From Chloroflexaceae bacterium (GTDB taxonomy: Bacteria; Chloroflexota; Chloroflexia; Chloroflexales; Chloroflexaceae), in NCBI GenBank assembly GCA_028282325.1, contig JANQID010000030.1, forward strand, positions 1 through 36,775: 36,775 nucleotides of DNA, written 5' to 3'. Below the pieces are notes generated by a model. It had not been told where the DNA came from. It worked only from the letters and a program-made list of their open reading frames with translations, and did not search any database. This document shows positions 31,781 through 36,775 of the stretch, in pieces. A program made the translations under genes and the position numbers. How positions within the stretch are numbered: the first letter of the stretch is position 1; each line of letters begins with the position of its first letter.

Positions 31781-31833
31781 GTGCAGTTTCCTGCACCAGC
31801 GCGCATTGTAGCACAGCGCGCGAGGGGGCGCAA
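31781..31833 (-). promoter_or_regulatory. tRNA-Cys promoter and leader hairpin
   Basis: On the minus strand TTGCGC (31833-31828), 17-bp spacer and extended -10 TGC-TACAAT (to 31805). RNA would start near 31798 and begin with GTGCAG-GAAA-CTGCAC (31796-31781), a 6-bp hairpin closed by a GNRA-type tetraloop, directly before the tRNA. Confidence 0.65.
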
Positions 31834-31840
31834 GCGGTTT

Positions 31841-31870
31841 TATAGCCGATAATCCGATAGCCGATAGCCA
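31841..31870. repeat. Heptamer repeat remnant
   Basis: Three or four degenerate units of the AGCCGAT family, between tRNA-Cys and the KefF-like gene. The 386-bp stretch 31577-31962 otherwise holds tRNA-Cys and its signals and the next promoter. Confidence 0.7.
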
Positions 31871-31909
31871 TGCACTTCTCTCGCCCAACCCCGCAACAGA
31901 CAGCGTTCC

Positions 31910-31918
31910 TGTTATAAT
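31910..31918 (+). promoter_or_regulatory. Extended -10 promoter of the kefF/kefC-like operon
   Basis: TGT-TATAAT at 31910-31918, with no clear -35. The leader would be about 38 nt and contains AGGAAGG upstream of the start at 31963. Confidence 0.6.
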
Positions 31919-31962
31919 ATTGATCCAAATCGCACATAAAATAGTAGGAAGGTATTGCGCGT

Positions 31963-32580
31963 ATGCGACACGTTCTGATCCTCTTCGCGCATCCGGCGTT
32001 CGAGCGCTCGCGCGTTCAACGGCGGTTGCTTCAGGCGGTACAGGATCTCCCCGATGTCACCATCCACGACCTCTACGAAGCCTACCCCAACTTCGATATT
32101 GATATCGATCACGAACAACGCCTGTTGAGCAAACACGACGTGATTGTGCTCCAGCATCCATTCTTCTGGTACAGCGTTCCGGCCATTCTCAAACAGTGGG
32201 AAGATCTGGCGCTCGAACATGGCTGGGCCTATGGCTCGCAGGGCAACGCGCTCAGCGGCAAGTATATGCTCACCGCGATCTCCACCGGCGGCGCGGCGGC
32301 GGCCTATCGTCGCGAAGGGCACAATCGATTCACGATTCGCGAACTGCTGGCGCCGATTGAACAAACCGCGATGCTCTGCAAGATGATCTACCTGCCGCCG
32401 TTTGTGGTCCACGGCACGCACCTGATCACCGATGCCGAGATCGCCGCCGAAGCCGCCGCCTACCGGCAGATCATTATCGGCCTGCGCGACGATCTGATCA
32501 ATCTGGAGGCCGCCCGCCGCTTCACTGCGATCAACACCGATCTGGAGGCGATCTTCGCCGGCGAGGAGGTGCGCGGATGA
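31963..32580 (+). CDS. KefF-like NAD(P)H oxidoreductase (flavodoxin fold)
   Basis: This 205-residue protein of the NQO1/KefF/MdaB family has the FMN-phosphate loop region HPAFERSRVQRRL, QHPFFWYSVPAILKQWEDLAL in the flavin-contacting part and GKYMLTAISTGG. KefF is the ancillary quinone reductase that binds and activates the KefC potassium efflux channel/antiporter in E. coli. Here the gene overlaps the antiporter gene by 4 bp (ATGA), the same pairing, which supports that role. Cytoplasmic. The gene symbol is left blank because kefF and kefG types are hard to separate by eye. Confidence 0.88.
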   Translation: MRHVLILFAHPAFERSRVQRRLLQAVQDLPDVTIHDLYEAYPNFDIDIDHEQRLLSKHDVIVLQHPFFWYSVPAILKQWEDLALEHGWAYGSQGNALSGKYMLTAISTGGAAAAYRREGHNRFTIRELLAPIEQTAMLCKMIYLPPFVVHGTHLITDAEIAAEAAAYRQIIIGLRDDLINLEAARRFTAINTDLEAIFAGEEVRG

Positions 32581-34499
32581 GCAGCGAGTCGTTTCTGTTC
32601 CAGGCATTCATCTATCTGACGGCGGCGGTTATCGCTGTGCCTATCGCCAAGCGGATGGGATTTGGCTCGGTACTGGGCTACCTGATCGCCGGTGTGATCA
32701 TCGGCCCGTTCGGGCTGAACTTCATCGGCGACGAGAGCCGTGACGTGATGCATTTCGCCGAGTTTGGCGTGGTGATGATGTTGTTCGTCGTCGGACTCGA
32801 ACTCCAGCCGGTGTTGCTCTGGCGGTTGCGTGGGCCAATCCTCGGTCTGGGCGGATTGCAGGTGCTTGTCACCAGTCTGGTCTTCGCCGCAATCGCGCTG
32901 CTTCTCGGCTTGTCCTGGCAATCGGCGCTGGCTGTCGGGATGATCCTGGCGCTTTCCTCCACGGCCATCGTCCTGCAGAGTCTCACCGAAAAGGGCTTGA
33001 TGCAAAGCTCCGGCGGGCAAAGCTCCTTTGCCATTCTGCTATTTCAAGACATTGCGGTCATTCCGATGTTGGCGATCTTTCCGCTCCTGGCTGTTCACGC
33101 CGTCGATCACGCCGCTGATGCCGGGCACGGGGCCGGCGAGCATAGCGCCGGTCTGGTGACTAGTCTGCCAGCTTGGGCGCAGACCCTGGCCGTGCTCGGC
33201 GCGGTGGCTGCGATTGTGCTGGCCGGGCGTTTCCTTGTTGCGCCGGCGTTTCGCTTTATCGCCCGCACCGGTCTGCGCGAGCTCTTCACCGCTGCGGCTT
33301 TGCTGTTGGTCATCGGTATCGCCCTGCTGATGACCGAGGTCGGCCTGAGTCCGGCGTTGGGGACTTTCCTCGCCGGCGTCGTATTGGCCAACAGCGAGTA
33401 TCGTCACGAGCTGGAGGGTGACATCGAGCCTTTCAAGGGCTTGCTACTCGGTCTGTTCTTCATCGCCGTCGGCGCCGCGATCGACTTTGCGCTGATCGCC
33501 GCCAATCCGTTGCTGATTGCCGGTCTGGTCTGCGGCCTGGTCGTGATCAAGCTCGGCATCCTGTTCGGTCTCGCGCGCCTGTTCCGGTTGGGCCTTGACC
33601 AGAGCGTGCTGGTGGCTTTCTCCCTGGCTCAGGTGGGCGAATTTGCCTTCGTGCTGCTCTCGTCGGCCGGTCAACTCGGCGTGCTGGAGCCAACCATCAG
33701 CAGCCCGCTGATCGCCGTGGTTGCGTTGTCGATGGGCCTGACCCCGTTGTTGTTGCTGCTCAACGAACGGTTCATCCGCCCGCGTTTCGGCACACGCGAA
33801 CGCAGCGACCGTGAGGCCGACGCGATCAGCGAGGAGAATGCGGTGATCATCGCCGGATTCGGCCAGTTCGGCAATATTGTCGGACGCCTGCTGAATGCCA
33901 ACGGTGTGAGTACGACCGTGCTGGACAATGACTCCGACCGGGTTGAGCTGTTGCGTAAGCTTGGGCTCAAGGTCTACTATGGCGATGCTACGCGCCTCGA
34001 TTTGCTGCATGCAGCCGGAGCCGCCCGCGCCCGATTGATTGTGCTGGCGCTGGAAGATGTCGAGGAGAACCTGAAGCTGATCGATATCGTCGCGAAGCAC
34101 TTCCCGCATCTGGAGATCCTCGCGCGCGCCGGCGATCGTTCCGGCGCCTATGCTCTGATGGAAGCCGGCGTGACGCGGGTTTATCGCGATACGCTCGATA
34201 CGTCGCTGCGCATGGGCGTCGATGCGTTGCGTACGCTGGGCTTTCGCGCCTATCAGGCTCAGCGCGCCGCCCAGACCTTCCTGCGCTACGATGAAGCTGC
34301 GCTCCACGAGTTGTACGCGGCGCACAAGGATCAGCGCACGTACATCAGCCTGGCGCGTCAGCGCATCGCCGATCTGGAAGAGGTGTTGCGCAACGATCGT
34401 GAGGAGCGCTGGCGTGAGCGCGATGCCGGATGGGACACCGAGTCGTTGCGCGACGACGTGCGGCGTATGATGGGCGGGGAAATAGCTGATAGCCGATAG
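32577..34499 (+). CDS. KefB/KefC-type potassium/proton antiporter
   Basis: This 640-residue CPA2-family transporter has about 12 membrane helices over residues 5-395 with typical phrases (GSVLGYLIAGVIIGPFGL, FGVVMMLFVVGLELQP, ALSSTAIVLQSLTEKG, ALGTFLAGVVLANSEYRHEL). A cytoplasmic TrkA-N/RCK nucleotide-binding domain follows from about 421 (VIIAGFGQFGNIVGRLL, then YYGDATRLDLLHAAG) and an acidic-basic helical tail. In the family this carries glutathione- or nucleotide-gated K+ efflux that acidifies the cytoplasm during electrophile stress. It is translationally coupled to the KefF-like gene. The last five codons and stop come from the start of a heptamer repeat tract, so the natural C-terminus has been replaced by repeat sequence. 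Confidence 0.92.
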   Translation: MSSESFLFQAFIYLTAAVIAVPIAKRMGFGSVLGYLIAGVIIGPFGLNFIGDESRDVMHFAEFGVVMMLFVVGLELQPVLLWRLRGPILGLGGLQVLVTSLVFAAIALLLGLSWQSALAVGMILALSSTAIVLQSLTEKGLMQSSGGQSSFAILLFQDIAVIPMLAIFPLLAVHAVDHAADAGHGAGEHSAGLVTSLPAWAQTLAVLGAVAAIVLAGRFLVAPAFRFIARTGLRELFTAAALLLVIGIALLMTEVGLSPALGTFLAGVVLANSEYRHELEGDIEPFKGLLLGLFFIAVGAAIDFALIAANPLLIAGLVCGLVVIKLGILFGLARLFRLGLDQSVLVAFSLAQVGEFAFVLLSSAGQLGVLEPTISSPLIAVVALSMGLTPLLLLLNERFIRPRFGTRERSDREADAISEENAVIIAGFGQFGNIVGRLLNANGVSTTVLDNDSDRVELLRKLGLKVYYGDATRLDLLHAAGAARARLIVLALEDVEENLKLIDIVAKHFPHLEILARAGDRSGAYALMEAGVTRVYRDTLDTSLRMGVDALRTLGFRAYQAQRAAQTFLRYDEAALHELYAAHKDQRTYISLARQRIADLEEVLRNDREERWRERDAGWDTESLRDDVRRMMGGEIADSR

Positions 34500-34739
34500 C
34501 CGATAGCCGATAGCCGATAGCCGATAGGCATAGCCGATAGCCGATAGCCGATAGGCATAGCCGATAGCCGATAGCCGATAGGCATAGCCGATAGCCGATA
34601 GGCATAGCCGATAGCCGATAAATGATAGCTGATAGGGCGGGGGAATAGCCGATAGCCGATAGGCATAGCCGATAGCCGATAGCCGATAAATGATAGCTGA
34701 TAGGGCGGGGGAATAGCCGATAGGCATGGCCGATAGCGG
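34484..34739. repeat. Heptamer (AGCCGAT) tandem tract
   Basis: About 255 bp built from AGCCGAT units interrupted by AGGCAT variants, with a higher-order duplication: the block AAATGATAGCTGATAGGGCG occurs at 34620-34639 and again near 34687-34706. Read on the minus strand it gives long open frames of GYRLSAI repeats, which are an artefact. The tract reaches into the 3' end of the antiporter gene. With 34740-34800 it fills a 301-bp gap with no gene. Confidence 0.92.
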
Positions 34740-34800
34740 ATGAGCTGGTGGCTTTTCACACGCGGTGGTGCGCCGGCCGGCGCAGCGTGCGCTGTTGCAG

Positions 34801-35256
34801 TTATGCCTGTACCAGCAGCAGGATCACTAACCCCGCCAGTAGCACCGAGCCCAGCCCGAAGAGGCCGCCGGCGATGCGCAACCAGCGTAGTTTGTGCTCG
34901 ATGATCGCATCCAGTTCGGCGCGCATGCGTGTGAGATTATGGCGGTAGAGCTTGTAGCTACGCGGCTGTACCGCTATAAGCGCGAACAGCAGCGCCAGCA
35001 GGTAGCCGCCCAGCGCGCCGATGCCGAGCAGCTTGATCGGGATGTTCCCGGCCAGATAGGCTGGCGGGAAATCGCCGCCAAAGGCAATCGCCGCGAAGAG
35101 AATCCCCAGCAGCGCCGTCACCAGCTCGATGATCCGTTTCGCGGCCTGATCGAGAAACTCGAGCTGCTTCGTCTCCAACTCGGCGAAGATCGCAACCAGC
35201 CGTTCCTCTATGGCGGTTGGCGAACGGCCTTCGAGAATGGGAGGTGGCTGGGTCAT
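34801..35256 (-). CDS. Small membrane protein downstream of the TIR-like gene
   Basis: This 151-residue protein has two hydrophobic hairpin regions: one helix at about 46-66, another at about 76-97, and a C-terminal pair or helix at about 128-151 ending LLLVQA. The N-terminus is cytoplasmic, Pro-rich then helical (AIEERLVAIFAELETKQLEFL). The layout, two helices, a charged helical segment and a C-terminal helix, is seen in uncharacterised proteins and in some membrane effectors of defence systems, but I recognise no family. It overlaps the upstream TIR-like gene by 4 bp (ATGA), so the two are coupled. Confidence 0.75.
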   Translation of the reverse strand: MTQPPPILEGRSPTAIEERLVAIFAELETKQLEFLDQAAKRIIELVTALLGILFAAIAFGGDFPPAYLAGNIPIKLLGIGALGGYLLALLFALIAVQPRSYKLYRHNLTRMRAELDAIIEHKLRWLRIAGGLFGLGSVLLAGLVILLLVQA

Positions 35257-35906
35257 CGGTAGCCCTCGCAATCAACTTCGACGACGGTGATCTCGTCGCA
35301 GCCGCCGGTGGTACAGCGCAGCCGTAGCTGATCAATCTGTTTGCCGTCGCGCAACACCACTGCTCGCGGTACCATACCGTCGGCACGGCAGACCACCCGT
35401 TTGTCGTAGTAGGTGACATGGCCCTGCGCACAGCGTACCCCGATGATATGCCGAGACTCATCATGGGCTGGCCCACCCCGCGTCGCCGGTTCAACGTCGC
35501 CCGGCGCCTGGCCCAGCAGATCGCTCAGCAGCGCCGCGTCGCCGGCGGGCGGCAGATGCGCCACGAGTTGGGCTACGACGCTGGCGCAATCGGGCGCGGC
35601 GGTGATTGCCGGTACCTGCGCGAGACTGTCCAGGGGATTGGTCGCGTCGAGTGCTAGTAGCACCAGCCGCTTGTGCAGCCACTGTGCCCGCTGCACCTGC
35701 GCCGCCACCCCGGCCTCCTGCGCCGCCGCCGTACTCCAGACCAGCACCACCGCCCGGCTCTCTCGCAGCGCCGCCTGCCATGCCGCCGCAGCGCCGGCTT
35801 GTTCTGCGCCGGCATTGACCACGTAGCCCTGCGCAGTCAGATCGGCGCGCAGTCGTGCGGCGCACCCCTCATCCTGCACGCTGTTGATCAGGAATAGTCG
35901 GGTCAT
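35253..35906 (-). CDS. TIR-like/Cys-rich two-domain protein
   Basis: This is a 217-residue protein. Residues 1-110 have the alternating pattern of a TIR or similar flavodoxin-like signalling domain: RLFLINSVQDEGCAARLRADL, then helix AAWQAALRESRAVVLVWSTAA and WLHKRLVLLALD. The Glu expected in catalytic NAD-cleaving TIRs is not evident (AAQVQRAQWL), so it may serve as an adaptor. A linker leads to a C-terminal part with C159, H163, C173, C198, C203 and C213, consistent with a zinc ribbon. The start has GAGGA upstream. It lies downstream of a TPR gene and upstream of a membrane protein, a set that looks like a signalling or defence cluster. The TIR call is by pattern only. Confidence 0.7.
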   Translation of the reverse strand: MTRLFLINSVQDEGCAARLRADLTAQGYVVNAGAEQAGAAAAWQAALRESRAVVLVWSTAAAQEAGVAAQVQRAQWLHKRLVLLALDATNPLDSLAQVPAITAAPDCASVVAQLVAHLPPAGDAALLSDLLGQAPGDVEPATRGGPAHDESRHIIGVRCAQGHVTYYDKRVVCRADGMVPRAVVLRDGKQIDQLRLRCTTGGCDEITVVEVDCEGYR

Positions 35907-35940
35907 GGCTCGTCCTCGTTGTTGTGCGATGGTTTGAGCG

Positions 35941-35980
35941 AACGTTAACGTTATAGATAAATCAGTTAGAGGTCGTACAA
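35941..35980 (-). promoter_or_regulatory. Promoter and 12-bp palindrome before the TIR-like gene
   Basis: AACGTTAACGTT (35941-35952) is a perfect palindrome. On the minus strand TTGTAC (35980-35975), 19-bp spacer and TATAAC (35955-35950) form a weak promoter whose -10 overlaps the palindrome, an operator-like position. Confidence 0.4.
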
Positions 35981-36010
35981 TGATGTTTCGCCCCGATCTG
36001 ATCGCCGCAC

Positions 36011-36039
36011 CCCTATCGGCTATCGGTTATCGGCTATTG
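36011..36039. repeat. Heptamer repeat at the 3' end of the TPR gene
   Basis: Three reverse-orientation units (CTATCGG/TTATCGG family) overlap the TPR stop codon (36034-36036). As with the antiporter gene, a repeat lies at the very end of a reading frame. Confidence 0.7.
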
Positions 36040-36775
36040 CCCCCCCCGCTCAATCGCCGCGATCACCTCGGCATAGGGGTGATCCGCCGGCAGATCGGCA
36101 GCCTGCCCATCAAGCATGGCCAGGATGGTCGTATACAACTCGACCTCGATCTGCCAATCCGCCCCTTGCTGCTGGGCATGCTGCAAACGCTCCGTGATTG
36201 CCGCCCGCCACTCGGCGTGCTTCTCGGGTACATCGGTGAGCACCGCCACTGTATTCGCCACCACCAGCCGGATCTGCTCGGCGGGCAGCGTCGCCGGCCC
36301 AGATGCCCCGCCACCCAGCGGCTCGCCACGCTGCATGGTTGCCAGCACCGACCGCAGCCTGTCAAGTGTTGCCCCCGACGCATCTCGATCCAGCCCGGTG
36401 CGCTCCAGCACCAAAATCGCCTGCTGGAGACTATCCACTGCCTCCGGGATCCGTTGGAGACTCTGATACAACAGCACTGCTAGATTGGTCAGCGTCGTGG
36501 CCTCGCCGGCCCGGTCGCCCACCGCGCGCATAAGCGGCAGCGCCTGCTCGTAGAGCGCCAGCGCCTGCTGCGGCTGCCCGGTGTCATGGTACACCGACGC
36601 CATGTTGTTCAGCGTCGTGGCCTCGCCGGCCCGGTCACCCACCGCGCGCATAAGCGGCAGCGCCTGCTCGTAGAGCGCCAGCGCCCGCTGCGGCTGCCCG
36701 GTGGCAGCGTACACCAGCGCCATGTTGTTCAGCGTCGTGGCCTCGCCGGCCCGGTCGCCCACCGCGCGCCTAAGC
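36034..36775 (-). CDS. TPR-repeat protein, 5'-truncated by window edge
   Basis: At least 247 residues of a tetratricopeptide protein; the frame is open to the end of the window, so the N-terminus is missing. Two 40-residue repeats (GDRAGEATTLNNMALVY..., GDRAGEATTLNNMASVY...) and a third diverged one (LTNLAVLLYQSLQRIPEAV) match the TPR_12/kinesin light chain type, which bind peptides or pack against effector domains. The last 120 residues are a non-repeat helical region (EKHAEWRAAITERLQHAQQQG). In Chloroflexia such TPRs are often the sensor part of NB-ARC/STAND or CHAT proteins; whether that applies needs the missing 5' part. A run of eight C (G on the coding strand) lies beside the stop codon. 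Confidence 0.85.
   Translation of the reverse strand, partial: LRRAVGDRAGEATTLNNMALVYAATGQPQRALALYEQALPLMRAVGDRAGEATTLNNMASVYHDTGQPQQALALYEQALPLMRAVGDRAGEATTLTNLAVLLYQSLQRIPEAVDSLQQAILVLERTGLDRDASGATLDRLRSVLATMQRGEPLGGGASGPATLPAEQIRLVVANTVAVLTDVPEKHAEWRAAITERLQHAQQQGADWQIEVELYTTILAMLDGQAADLPADHPYAEVIAAIERGGQ
36496..36775. repeat. 120-bp coding repeats in the TPR gene
   Basis: Blocks starting with CAGCGTCGTGGCCTCGCCGG at about 36490, 36610 and 36730 repeat exactly every 120 bp (40 codons) with only a few differences. Such near-identity at DNA level points to recent unit duplication or gene conversion. Confidence 0.85.

Noticed and set aside
33444-34727. 427-codon minus-strand frame
   Set aside because: Antisense to the KefB/C-type antiporter and ending in heptamer-derived sequence; compositionally a shadow frame.
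34345-34759. Minus-strand frames encoding GYRLSAI repeats
   Set aside because: They are direct translations of the heptamer DNA tract, and part of them overlaps the antiporter gene; there is no start signal.

Overview
The window is GC-rich, densely coded bacterial DNA that looks like Chloroflexota (class Chloroflexia, Roseiflexus/Oscillochloris-like). That assignment is an inference from gene style: GAF-SpoIIE phosphatases, a kinase-STAS fusion, a PP2C with a membrane-anchored tail, a membrane-bound uptake hydrogenase, and many short dispersed repeats between genes. No rRNA or named marker settles it.

Layout. (1) 1-9123, minus strand: an accessory island with a 947-aa SNF2/RapA-type helicase, a 72-aa antitoxin-like protein directly upstream of it, and a 1727-aa DUF1998-type helicase with zinc knuckles and an apparent PD-(D/E)XK nuclease tail. 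Copies of one dispersed repeat lie on both sides of the SNF2 unit. This resembles parts of DISARM and Druantia but matches neither as I know them, and is the best candidate for an undescribed defence module. (2) 9400-11678, minus: an unknown gene, ruvC and yebC. (3) 11892-13682, minus: a beta-hydroxyacid dehydrogenase and an alpha/beta hydrolase. (4) 14290-19417, plus: a [NiFe]-hydrogenase operon (small subunit, large subunit, cytochrome b, maturation protease, hypA, hypB). The small subunit has Asn where the second proximal-cluster Cys is expected. (5) 19486-19662, minus: tRNA-Leu and tRNA-Gln with a clear promoter and terminator. (6) 19805-21631, plus: a DUF624-like membrane protein and hisF, which overlaps the convergent phosphatase gene. 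(7) 21427-28318: a partner-switching module (STAS protein, HATPase-STAS fusion, membrane GAF-SpoIIE phosphatase), then a divergent HEAT-repeat protein and PP2C phosphatase. (8) 28525-31576, minus: a sugar/envelope cassette (epimerase, GT4 glycosyltransferase, methyltransferase), then tRNA-Cys. (9) 31963-34499, plus: a KefF-like oxidoreductase translationally coupled to a KefB/C-type antiporter. (10) 34801-36775, minus: a 5'-truncated TPR gene, a TIR-like/Cys-rich protein and a small membrane protein.

Repeats stand out at three scales: a roughly 117-bp intergenic repeat (1-403 and 3640-3872); a heptamer AGCCGAT family in five or more intergenic sites; and three small mobile-element-like copies with ends TATAGCAATCCTAC. 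At one end each of these copies has TTCACA, 16-17 bp, then an extended -10 (TGCTATA). Two of those ends point at the hydrogenase and partner-switching operons. Several other promoters here also use TGn-TATAAT extended -10 boxes. All functional statements come from reading the sequence and family knowledge; no database search was run.
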